A stretch of DNA of 64,000 bases, from contig NC_092569.1 of NCBI RefSeq assembly GCF_037975245.1, positions 24,595,168 through 24,659,167 on the forward strand, read 5' to 3'. Origin of the DNA: Apostichopus japonicus. Lineage: Eukaryota > Echinodermata > Holothuroidea > Aspidochirotida > Stichopodidae. Both the position numbers and the translations under genes were made by a program. Positions 25,601-44,178 of the stretch are shown here, one piece after another; position 1 is the first letter of the stretch; each line of letters starts with the position of its first letter. The notes under the pieces are model-generated. The model worked only from the letters and a program-made list of their open reading frames with translations, was not told where the DNA came from and made no database searches.

Positions 25601-28266
25601 TATGTTTACATCATAAATTAGTGTTGACAATGTGACATTACTCTTAATGACTACAAAATAAAATAAACTCCAAAAACACGAATGGCCCTCTAAATCGGTA
25701 TGCAGTGGAATGCCTCGTCGGCTCTGCCCGTTTACAACTTAAAGTATGACTGTCGTCCGAATACTCTAGTAAAGTATACTCAAATAAAATATCATAAGAT
25801 CCCGCTTGGCCCCCTTGTCTACTATAATACCATTCTATAAAGCTCCTAGATTACTGGACGGTCCAACAGGAACTATACATGATGCGAGATGTAGGATACC
25901 CCATTACCTCGATCGTTACAAAGAGTAAATCAACAGTATCGACAATATATGAGTTGCTCTCTCTGGAGCAAAACTATTAGGGGGAGATAGATGACCCTTT
26001 TAGTCTACCGTGTCGAGCAATGCCCAAAATTCCTATTCCCAGAGCCACTCTCTTCTCCAGTGCAAAAACTAAATAATCCACAATTTATTAAAAATCAACC
26101 GAAATGTAACCTGCGAAACACCTTTAGCTACATACCTAATGAAACTTTAAACCATGCGCTTCGCACTTTAATTTGACAGACCCTCACTCATCTAAAAAAA
26201 AAAATCGGCATGCCAAAATAGACCTTTTGACTATTATTGTTATTATGATTATTATAATTATTATTATTGAATACATGATGATCTAGTTTGATTTCAGTCA
26301 TAGTATTACTTGTTGTTGTTGTGTGATCTCCCAACCTAATTTCTTTTATAGTAGAAACATGTTTAGTCATGTCATTTTCATATTTTATATCTCATGTCAG
26401 TATGTTATGTTATGGCATAAAGTTTGTGTTCCAAATTCTTTGTCATTAATGATACTCTTTTTTTCTATCTCTCTTTTTGTTGCTTGTTTCCCGCGATTTA
26501 TCTTGAAATCAACTGAAGCCTCAAGTTCTTTGTTCGTGTTGTTGTTGACTTTTGTTTTTCTGTGTCTTGTCAACACCATATAGGGTGAGACAAACCCATC
26601 TATCATATTTAGTAATCTCATAAAGAGAAACCATTGCTGATATTATTTACACATGCTGATCATGACGATACATGCATTTGGACTTTGCACCTACTAGATC
26701 CTATGTTATAACGCTGCCCACTACATATATCATGACAGTAACTTTACGCTAAATACAACAGCATAGCGCGTTGCATTATACATCAACACGGGGAGCAGAA
26801 CTTTGAGTTTCATTGTACGACACCTGGGTGCATTACGATGATATTTATAAAAAAAAAATTGTAGTTAAACATAGAGGATATTGCAGCATTGCTTGATACG
26901 ATGTATTTCGGAGTTAACTTGGTAAGTTCTTATTTTGACTTTTTGTGTTTTTACTGGCTGCCGTATATGTTACTGTTGAGGCCACAATGTCATTCCATTA
27001 CAGCTGCTCTCCTTATATGTTTATGCCTCGGTTCCGAGTTAACGTGATAGATTAGCTAAGAGTGGTTATTATCAGCGGGGAACTGTATGTGCCTGAATAG
27101 GCCTATTTTCACTGGTTAAGTATTGGACTTGAGTTTATTTTCGCCATCCCTAGCCTCCAAGGGATCGGTTACCTATTGTATCGGTTACCTATTGATCGGT
27201 TACCTATCGGGTATGATACCCTGACAAAGGCAAAATGAATCACGTTGACGTAAATGATGTGTGAATGCGCATGCGTGTGTTTATGTGCGATTGTTGCATT
27301 TGTGTGCTTGCGTTTGTTAAAGAACCTTAATGTTTTCTTCGGCGATATACTGATCTGAAATAGTCTGAAAACATTATAAACACGATAACTCAAGAAATAA
27401 AAGGGGAATGGACTTAATAGTTTGCATGTGCACCCACCTCCTTGAGTACAAAGAATTTATTGTTTATCGTAGAGAATGTTATATCATGTTTCCAGAGGTC
27501 ATGGTATAAAACCCTTGTAGAGGTGATAACTACAAAAGCAATCATTAGCATGCTTGGTATTTGGATACAAAAAACCATATCGTTTTCAATCGTTTTCATA
27601 TCGTTAACAATTGCCGGTACAATAACTCAATTCAAATGTAAAGTTTGGATGAATTTCATACTTGATACATGGATCCGACTCATTGATATCATAAACACGA
27701 TACCTATAAAATTATAGATCTTGGATGAACTTCATACATATTATGTTAATCCAACTTATCCAGTTTTAAGAACCGTCTCAGCATGTGGTTTACATGACAT
27801 GATCTCATTTACGGGAAAATGTAGTAAGGAATCACTGTTCAAATTTCTGGTTATTCTAACATGTAATGTAACCTACGCTAGACCTACAAATAGTTATAAT
27901 CCTTTTCTCCAATAAATGCCTAAGGGTTTCTGGAGAGGTATTCAGATAAGTTTCTTATCAATGTGATGGGCTTTTGTAGTAATTATTATCGTTGTTTTTA
28001 GTACACTACACGTTAATTAAAGAGGTGATTATCTTAAGTTCCCCTATTTAACAGAATACATACTTAACTGGCCCATGGGTGCCTTTCGGAATCAAACCAC
28101 AATTCAAATCGAAACCTGCTGTAAAACGTAGGTCACATTTACAGTGTGTGAAGGATATATGTAACAAAAATAAGGCAATCACATTAACCCGAAAAAATAA
28201 AAGGAATCTACACTAACTGTTCGATATTTACGTTGACACTCTCCAGGAAAGCAAAGACCAGGCGAG
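22633..28266. other. Spacer between the two Ig-like genes
   Basis: Apart from the orphan signal-peptide exon at 23426 I find no exon. The cluster's conserved NGSLVI-encoding segment does not occur here on either strand. A short TA run lies at 22998-23016, a GTTACC/GATCGG repeat near 27.17 kb, and simple ATT/ATC runs near 24.7 and 26.2 kb. Confidence 0.45.
23426..23495 (+). other. Orphan signal-peptide exon of the Ig-like family (candidate)
   Basis: ATG begins 23 codons with a basic start (MLKFNNRWIR) and a hydrophobic core (WIYILVAVYAAVA), ending in phase 1 at G|GTGTAA, the same phase and design as the signal exons at 15929 and 28267. No Ig-like exon lies between it and 28267. It could be an alternative first exon of the four-Ig gene or a relic of a lost gene. 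The donor is weak. Confidence 0.35.
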
Positions 28267-35861
<7,595 letters not shown>

Positions 35862-36194
35862 CCAAAAATCTGGCTTTCAAAAGTTTACTTTAGTCTCGTC
35901 ATGAAGTATCCCATATTATAGCAACAAATTTTCAAGGGCAGCGTTAAAAGAAACTTTGCCTTGTTTGCAACTGTATACATCAACACCTCACATTTACCGA
36001 GGAAACGAAGCTGTACCGTACTAATGACTTAAGGAAAAATCAACATCCAGGCACTATATATATTTCATTTGCTCAGTGGTGTCTTTTTCTTTCAAGCTCG
36101 ATGAAATATTCAGTCTAGTGAAAGACGGAACATTTCAAATAATTTAAACAATAATGATAAAACAATTATCTTCTTCAAAGGCTAAACGACAAGT
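35862..36194. other. 3' region of the four-Ig gene
   Basis: Probable 3' untranslated sequence. No canonical AATAAA close to the stop was found; ATGATAAAAC near 36151 is a weak candidate for polyadenylation. Confidence 0.3.
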
Positions 36195-36548
36195 TCTCCT
36201 CTTGCCCCCCCCCCCCATACTCCTCTTCTCATAGCTCTCTTCCACCCTTTTTTTCTCCACACCTTTCTGTCTTTGTCCTTCTCCAGTTTATTTCCTACCC
36301 TTTCACTTATTCATCTCTTTGTCCCTCGATCCACTTTTTATCTCCTACCTCTCCTCTCTCCCGTTGGTTTCTTCTTTCGTCTCTCCATCCCTTGTCCACG
36401 TAATCCCCTTACGTCCACCTTTTTGTGTTCACCATGCTCATCAACTAGCTGACTGTATTCTGTGCGTGTTTTTTCCCTTCTGTTACTGTTACTTGTCATT
36501 TAGCCTTTGAAGAAGATCTTGCTAGGATCGACACGTCAGGCCAACTTA
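36195..36548 (+). mobile_element. Penelope 3' tail fragment
   Basis: It follows the tail of the 4.9-kb element for about 350 bp: pyrimidine-rich stretch, TTCTGTTACTG, then CTTTGAAGAAGATCTTGCTA. The hammerhead-like motif (36507-36537) keeps stem II pairing (GATCT/GGATC) but has GACA in place of GAAA and TTTGA in place of CTGA, so it would be inactive. Confidence 0.75.
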
Positions 36549-36769
36549 TACATATATATACGTATATACACATTCTCCAACACAGGCTCTCTAGTGGATA
36601 AGCAGTTTGCTAACAGTTTTATTTTATTTAGATTAACAAGGGTTAGCTTTGCATATATATTTCGCCGTATATGGGGCCGTACATTTTTAATTCTAGCGAA
36701 ATTCAAGATAACAATTAATAAGTTTTGTTGTTGCCGAAGTAGCAAGTTTGCGATGGTTAGTATAAAGTC

Positions 36770-37011
36770 CAGGCGCGTAGCCAGGAATTTGCCAAGGGAG
36801 GGGCGAACCTGTAGACAAACTATCAGAGCCGTAGATTCTGAATTATAAACTATCTAAGTGTAGCGCTACCATGAGTTGGCGCGAAGCGTACAAGAAAATC
36901 TTGGCTGAAAATGTCTCAAGTTGAATTTTAGCATTTTCTCTTTTGAAATTACTAACGATATCGTGGAAAAATACAAAAAATATGACCCTCCCCCCCTTGG
37001 CTACGCGCCTG
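36770..37011. mobile_element. Small hAT-type MITE, intact ends
   Basis: Ends CAGGCGCGTAGCCAGG and, on the opposite strand, CAGGCGCGTAGCCAAGG. Exactly 8 bp, ATAAAGTC, is duplicated at 36762-36769 and 37012-37019. 242 bp, no coding capacity. An 8-bp duplication with CAG ends fits the hAT group. Confidence 0.85.
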
Positions 37012-37149
37012 ATAAAGTCGAATAACACACCAACAGCAATAACCTGGTTAGTAAGTGCACATGGCTAACGCTTGTGACATTGAAAATATGCTTCTGAATC
37101 ACGAACGTTAACAGTTAAAAAGGAAACCTCGGCAACAACTAAAGATGTT

Positions 37150-37312
37150 CAGTAACGATATGATGCATGTATACATCTTCCCAGAAGGCAAATATTCAGC
37201 AACTGCATTTGATGCATTGTTCAACCTAATTTCTCTTGTTGACATAGTCAACGACATTTATTTTGACTTTCGTGACAACGTGCGATAAATATTGTAATAT
37301 TTCTTGTACCAT
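37150..37312 (+). mobile_element. Possible endonuclease remnant of an RTE-like LINE
   Basis: One frame reads VYIFPEGKYSATAFDALF and onward to FRDNVR before a stop. This resembles the stretch before the GDFN motif in APE-type LINE endonucleases. It lies directly before the left target duplication of the next element, so it could be the 5' part of the copy that resumes at 40570. Weak. Confidence 0.25.
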
Positions 37313-37667
37313 AATGACTTCTATTGGTATAACCAACGGTGCTTTCAACACACTGTTAAGTATTTTCAAAAGCAAAAACATAAGCCGAAACATTAAGTAT
37401 AGGATTTTCGAGGCTTTATTAAAGAGTTTTTTTTTTGTACAATTGCGAACTGTGGGGCACAACGAAGGATATTGATTACAACATTGACACCTTTCAAAGG
37501 AGACTACTTCGTAATTCTCAACATTAGATGGAAAAATAACAACTGGTTATCAAACGATGAGCTATACAATGAAACCAACCAACCACCTTGGTCATCCATA
37601 GTCGCACATAGAAGATTGAGTTTTTTCGGTCATGTAGCAAGACTCCAGGAGGACGCTTCAGCAAAGG

Positions 37668-38138
37668 TTTTTGGTGGTAACAAATTTAAACGAAATTATT
37701 ACTCACCACTGTTCGTCTAGCACAGCAAAAAATAACTCCGGTCCACTGGGTCGGTCCGTTGCGAAATAACTTAATAGAAAATATCGGATCCATCCATAAT
37801 AAAAAGTTATGTTTAGATCCTTCACAAAAATACGAAAAGTTAATATAACGAAATGAAGGAATGCGGTTCCAATAAAATATATCTCAAGCGGTCGGATATG
37901 AACGTTTCTCAAGTTAATAAGAATTATCCGATCGAAAGTAAATATAAGGCGATTAATGTAGGCGATTAAGTAAATATAAGGCGATTAATGCAGCGATTAA
38001 CGTCGTTGGTAGCTCGTCGTGTTGAGCGGTCGAAGTCGAAAGTCGGAGTGGTCTTAGTTCGAACTAGCGATACCACAGGGGTAATTGAGGGCGCTAACAA
38101 TTGACGGAAAGAGTAGCGGTGTCAAATTACGCCGCTAC
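37668..38138 (+). mobile_element. Unclassified 0.47-kb insertion, possible tRNA-derived SINE
   Basis: This sequence is absent from copy 2 at the equivalent point (GCAAAGG|TTGCTTTAA). It contains a GGTAGCTCGTCG stretch and TTAGTTCGAACTAG about 45 bp later, which resemble polymerase III A and B boxes, and a repeated AAATATAAGGCGATTAATG near 37940-37990. No clear ends or duplication. Confidence 0.4.
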
Positions 38139-38235
38139 AGGTTGCTTTAATAGAGGCATTGAGACATACCGCTAAACCAGTAGGAAGGACCGTGACTACC
38201 TTGCTTGGAAAAATAAAGTCGCAATTTAAGGACGT

Positions 38236-40470
38236 TAACCTTAACAATTTTTATAATTAACCGTTAACCTTAACAAATTAAACGTTAACCTTAACAAATT
38301 CAAATAACTAAAAGAGGTAAAAAGAAACATCCTTGGATCACAAAGGGTATACTAACCTCTATTCAAAGGAAAAATAAATTGTTCAAACGTTACATTAAGA
38401 ATTCGACAGAAAGTTATAAGACTTCTTATAATACCTATCGTAATAAGCTTAATCATGTTATTAGATTCTCTAAGAGATTATATTTTAATAACAAGTTTTA
38501 TGATGCTAGAAATAATTCGAAGAATACCTGGAATATCATTAATGAAATTCTTCATAATGACCGCAAAAAATCAACATATCCTGCTTCTTTCAAAAATGGC
38601 GATCAAGAGATTACCAATGACATCGATATTGCAAACGACTTCAATAACTTCTTTATCAATCTTGGTCCTTCATTGGCAGACAAGATTACGAGCAAAGGGA
38701 CGCATAACGAGTTTATGCATAAAACTAGACACAACAATTCGATTTTTACATTTCCTGTATGTGAGGAGGAACTCCTTAACGTTGCGACTGCTTGTCTAAA
38801 ACCTAATAAAGCAGCAGGATATGATGATTTTAAGCCAGGTATCATTAAACACATTATTCCTTTAATTACTAAGCCTTTGACTCATATTTGTAACTTATCT
38901 TTTAATACTGGAACATTTCCAGATTCGTTGAAAATTGCAAAGGTTATTCCGATTTTTAAAAAGGGCGAAGCAGATTTATACGAAAATTATAGACCCATTT
39001 CATTGCTTTCATGTTTCTCGAAAATCATTGAAAGACTTATGTTTAATCGAATTTTTAATTTTCTTAACAAATATGACATTCTATGCAACCAACAATATGG
39101 CTTTCGACCACATCATTCTACTGAACTTGCACTGGCAGATGCCGTTGACAAATTGTACAGCAGTCTTGATAATAATAGATCTTGCTTGGGTGTGTTCCTA
39201 GATCTTTCCAAAGCATTCGACACTATTGATCATACCATTCTACTTAGTAAATTACAACATTATGGCATCAGAGGAACAACGCTGAACTGGATCGATAGTT
39301 ATATATCTAATCGGCATCAATATATCTCTTACAAAAACACTCATTCTCATCTTGCAGAAATTCAATGTGGTGTTCCACAAGGCTCAATTCTAGGCCCTTT
39401 ACTGTTTATTATATATGTCAATGACATCTGCCACGTATCAGAAATCGCAAACATTACGTTATTTGCCGACGACACAAATATTTTTTTCGAATCAAATGAA
39501 AATGAAAATTTATTTCATATTAAAGTGTCTTCTGAATTGAATAAATTTAACGACTGGTTTGCCTCTAATAAGCTATCGCTTAACATTGGCAAAACGAATT
39601 ATATCGTTTTTAATACATCCCGAAATTTTAGCTGGGATAAAGATATTTTTATGGGAGGTAAAATTCTCAAAGAGGTATTTTCTAATAAATTCTTAGGTGT
39701 ACATATTGATCATAAACTTTCATAGGGTGATCATATTTCCATAGTATGCAAGAAAGTTGCAAAGAATATAGGAATATTATCGAAATTGAAACACTACCTG
39801 CCACAACACATATTAAAGACACTTTATCAAACTTTAGTGGTCCCACATTTTTCTTATTGCTCGATAATTTGGTCTGGTACACGTGATACTAATCTTAAGC
39901 CACTTATTATATTACAAAAGAAAGCTGTCCGCCACATATCACATGCTGCACCACGTGATCACACCAACCTTCTATTCAAGGATCTGAATGTATTGAAAAT
40001 TAATGACATAATACGTGTAAATCTTGCCACCTTCACTTATAAGGCTTGGAATGGACTCCTACCTAATGCATTTCATAATTATTTAATCAGTAATTCGGAT
40101 ATACATCACCACAACACAAGACATGCAAATCATGCGCATTATCACAACACGAATACCTCAACAGGAATGTTAAGCATCAGAAATCGAGCAATAAAAACCT
40201 GGAATTCTATTACTGACATTATTAAAAATAAATTATCGTGTAGGACATTTAGAAAATGTTATATTAAAGAAATAATTGCATCATATTAATTAAAATATCA
40301 TATAATTGATTTATTGTCGAAACGCTTAATTTGATCTTTAATTTTTTTTCTTCTCTTTTCTTTCTTCAGGGAGTCTTCTACATTGTTAAGCTATTGTATG
40401 CTTTATAGAAGACTTCCTTTCACCTTGTATATTTGCACGTGAAAAAACAAAATAAATCAAATCAAATCAA
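38236..40470 (+). mobile_element. CR1/Jockey-group LINE, nearly intact RT, 5'-truncated
   Basis: A single frame from about 38320 to the TAA at 40289 is broken only by TAG at 39723-39725. It encodes a pre-RT linker (WITKGILTSIQRKN), RT motifs FRPHHSTELALADAV, GVFLDLSKAFDTIDH, CGVPQGSILGPLLF and the catalytic FADDTN, then the thumb and C-terminus (VVPHFSYCSIIW). No endonuclease is present. The 3' end has GGAGTCTTCTAC..CTTTATAGAAGACTTCC and an AAATC-repeat tail at 40450-40470. It sits inside RTE-like copy 1. Its 5' junction carries three copies of CGTTAACCTTAACAA (38233-38296). A 3'-end relative lies at 47605. Confidence 0.85.
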
Positions 40471-40582
40471 ATTTCGAGGAAGCAATAAACCTTGCGCAAG
40501 ATCGTGATACGTGGCGGACGTTAATCACTGAGCACGTCGGATAGACTAGACTCAACTTACTACTACTACAATGACTTCTATT

Positions 40583-42735
40583 CAACGACTTTTCACCTGA
40601 TTGGCGTTCGATAGTAGTGACAGTTTTTTCAACATGACGCAATCACTGTGTAGATCAGTGGACGCAATATCTAACGAGTCTACAACACAATTTTTCCCAA
40701 TCACCAGCTACGTATTGGAAAGAACTGTCAACAGTTTGTTTAAACAATGCCCGAAACTTAAATCCACCAACAAAAAAAGTACGTTTAATAATACTAAAAT
40801 AGCAAGCTTATCCAAGAAACAAAAAGACCTAAGACTACAGATTGACAACTGTAAAGATATTGATCAAAAGAGAAATTTAAAAACGAAAAGGAACAAAATA
40901 ATTAAACAACAACATTTTCTAGTCAAAACTGCCCATGAACAAAAATTAATTGACGAAATTTCCGAAATTGAAAATTGTAAGGATGACTCCCACCGTTTCT
41001 TTAAAGCAATAAGAGTAGTACAACAAAAGAGTAAGAGAGACCCTATTACAATTAAAATTGGCGATAAACATATAGGAGATACCGACGCAAAAATTAAGGA
41101 AATCAGCAAACATTTCGAAAAGACTTTTAACTGCAATATTCCGGATCCCAAACCAAACGTGTTTCCAGAGAAACTAAACACGCCCTTTGATGAAGATGAA
41201 ATTAAACAAGCAGTCTCATCCTTAAAAAATAATAAAACCCCAGGTTGTGACAAGGTCACAGCCGAACATCTCAAATATGCCCCATGCACACACAAACACA
41301 TAGCAAATATCTTAAATAGTATAGCCGAATCAGGAGATTTCCCAATTGAAATTAAACAAGGAATCCTAACTCCTATCCAAAAACCGGGAAAGACTAAAGG
41401 TCCACCAGAAAACTTAAGACCAGTCATTTTATTATCAACACTGAGGAAAATTCTTGCGGTTTGTGTGGCCAGGAGGATTCGTCCGTCAATTGATGAGCAT
41501 ATCCTCCCCATTACCCAAACTGCCTACACTTCAGGACGTTGCACAGCTGAACTTGTCTTCGCTTTTAAAGTGCTAGCAGAAAAAGCTATAACATCCATAG
41601 GTTACACTATAAATCTATTGATGCTAGATATGAGCAAGGCGTTCGACACAATTCAAAGAGGATCCTTGCTAACTGACCTAGAACAGGTTCTTGACAACGA
41701 CGAACTTCACCTGATATCACTACTGATCGATAACGTCTCCTACACCGTCAAATTAGAGGGCAAACTAGGACTTCCTTTTAACACTAACATTGGTTCACCA
41801 CAAGGAGATAGTGCAAGTGCACTATTTTTTATAACTTATCTAGCCAACTCTTTGAAATCAGATGATAATGATATCGATGCAGTTATCCTGCCATCGCAGT
41901 TAGTTGATCATGATTACAGCACTACCACCACTAATTCTTTTTTCACAATAGACCAACAATACGCTGATGATATCTCTTGGGCATCAACTGGTCAGCATAT
42001 ACTGCAGGACATCGAAAAACGAGTCTCTGACAAACTGGCAGTAAGAAATCTGAAAATCAATTGCACAAAAACTGAGAAATTTACAATCACTAGAAAAGGA
42101 AATGACAGTTGGAAGAAATGTAAATATGTTGGAAGCTTGCTGGGAACCGAAGAAGACATTAACAGAAGAATTGGTATAACCAACGGTGCTTTCAACACAC
42201 TGTCAAGCATTTTTAAAAGCAAAAACATAAGCCGGAACATTAAGCTTAGGATCTTTGAGACTTTATTAAAGAGTATTTTTTTGTACAATTGCGAACCGTG
42301 GGGCACAACGAAGGATCTTGATCGCAAAATTGACACTTTTCAAAGGAGACTACTTCGAAATATTCTCAACATTAGATGGACCAATAATAATTGGTTATCA
42401 AATGATGAGCTTTACAACGAAACCAACCAAACACCTTGGTCATCGATAGTCGCACATAGAAGATTGAGATTTTTCGGTCATGTACAGTAGCAAGACTTCA
42501 AGAGGACGCTCCAGCAAAGGTTGCTTTAAGAGAAGCACTGAGACATACTGCTAAACCAGTTGGAAGGCCCGTGACAACATTGCTTGGAAAAATAAAGTCG
42601 CAATTCAAGGACATTAATATTAACAATGTCGAAGAAGCAATAAACCTTGCGCAAGATCGTGATACGTGGCGGAGGTTAATCACTGAGCATGTCGGATAGA
42701 CGAGACTCAACTTACTACTACTACTACTACAACAC
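40583..42735 (+). mobile_element. RTE-like LINE copy 2 with reverse transcriptase
   Basis: The frame to 42490 (in-frame ATG at 40634) encodes a lysine-rich linker, RT motifs (TPGCDKVTAEHLKYA, LMLDMSKAFDTIQR, GSPQGDSASALFF, catalytic QQYADDISW) and the C-terminal region PWSSIVAHRRLRFFGH. A 5-bp insertion (CAGTA) at about 42486 relative to copy 1 creates the early stop; the former frame continues with AKVALREALRHTAKPVGRP to the TAG near 42697. It ends in a TAC repeat. The clade is uncertain (RTE-like from the C-terminus and tail). The endonuclease is absent, or displaced to about 37.2 kb. Confidence 0.75.
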
Positions 42736-44174
42736 AGAATTACAATACATCACATGTACAGTATTCCTGTAACAGGTCGCTCAAATTTACTGTGTTGAAA
42801 GCACTGAACGGAGTTAATTAGGTAAGTGTAATATAAGAGGCGTGTAATCTAATGTCAAAAAAGTATAATTCGTTGTCAATCTAGAAGATATTAGATTGGA
42901 CTAATTTGTGTCTGTATACTAGTTAACCGAACTTAAAGGGCTTCACCAATTAGCATACGTTAGGGTATGCTAGCCGTTAGTACCAATTCTGCGAAAGAAA
43001 GTGTCATTGTAGCCCACAGGCATCAAGTGTGCCTGTTTCTTCAGTTTTTTTTTCTCTCTATAGGGTCCTTGATGGGGACTTAAGTGTCCTTCCTGAACCT
43101 TTTTTCTACTTAACTATGTACTGTACATTGGCTGCCTATCATACTGGTCTATTTTCCCGGCTTCCGGCTTGGTTATGAAAACGTAACATAGGTTGCATAG
43201 CCATGACTACTGTATTTGAACGAGGGACAAAGGGACAGATGTTTGAACCCAAATAAACCTTGCCTATGTTACCCTATTATAGTTCTGTAACTTCTGTTAT
43301 CTCTCTTTGTGATTCCACATGTTGGACAGTCCGTGAGGTGTAATCTATTGAGTAAACACAAGTTGGTTATCATTTTAATTCATGTTCCCACCAAAAGAAG
43401 TCAAACTGTTGTAGGTCTAATAAACATTGCAATTCGCACAATTGATCATCAAATGACCTTTCCATGTCATGTGTATCGTGATGTCGCACAGAATTCACTG
43501 TGCCATATATACCCGGCCTGGGTTCTGATATTATTTTTAAAATTATACATTGTGAGGGTTTCCAAAGAATTTTATTTGCTCAATACTCATATACTCTCAT
43601 TTCAGAGAATGTGTAAAACACAATCCAGAGCACAGTGAAAGGAATACAGGGAGTTTGGGGGTTGCCAGATTGTGACCCCATCTAAATCCAAATATAATTA
43701 CTCTTGTGTGGAAGAGAATGTAAAATTAATCAGGCCTGTGTTCTTTATTTATAAAGTAAATATAGGTAAAGTAAAACACAGGTCTACCTACTGTAATTCA
43801 AATTATCTGCCCAAACTTCAAATTAATAACTTGTTCATGCAGGTATGTAATGTGGTAGATGGTACTATAGGATGGAAATAAAGTATCATGCTGGTAAGTA
43901 ATAAAATTGTATCCTCCTCCCGAGGGTCAAAGATCAGTCAAACTCAGTGAGCTCCTCCAAACTCGAAGTCACAACTCTCCATTCCCAGCTCCCACCACAA
44001 CTCCCCTCCCCCCCCCCATCGTACACCTCCCATATCGTCCAGCAAGTTAAAAGTTATTGCTGAAGTAACCCTCTATCATCTAGCGTTACCACTAACCACC
44101 TAGCACAACTGGGTAAGGAAAAGGTGCAATGACAGTCAAGTTTGAGGTCTTTTGGGGGCATTCATCTGACACAC
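42736..44174. other. No gene recognised
   Basis: No convincing exon. A donor-like GTAAGT after an in-frame ATG near 43872 was considered as ELP3 exon 1 and set aside. A C-run lies near 44008-44017. Confidence 0.4.
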
Positions 44175-44178
44175 TTAA

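Larger units (their letters stand above)
37326..40569 (+). mobile_element. RTE-like LINE copy 1, 5'-truncated and interrupted
   Basis: 37326-37667, 38141-38250 and 40470-40569 together match the last 0.5 kb of copy 2 (C-terminal protein part GAFNTL, KSKNISRNIK, then the LAQDRDTWR region and a TAC-repeat tail). A perfect 13-bp direct repeat AATGACTTCTATT flanks it at 37313-37325 and 40570-40582, the target duplication of a target-primed insertion. A 471-bp insertion (37668-38138) and a LINE (38236-40470) split it. An extra T in a T-run near 37430 breaks the frame. Confidence 0.8.

Noticed and set aside
40864-41511. 215-codon minus-strand frame
   Set aside because: Shadow of the RTE-like reverse transcriptase on the plus strand.
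40680-42745. ACAACACA at both places as a target duplication of RTE-like copy 2
   Set aside because: The left copy lies inside the coding linker of the same element, and the match is short and AT/AC-rich.
43872-43894. ATG plus 22 nt ending in phase 1 at GTAAGT as ELP3 exon 1 (MEIKYHA)
   Set aside because: The donor is good, but the residues do not resemble the basic ELP3 start and it lies beyond a transposon. 46317-46341 (MGRNSKKA) fits better. Transcript data could reverse this.
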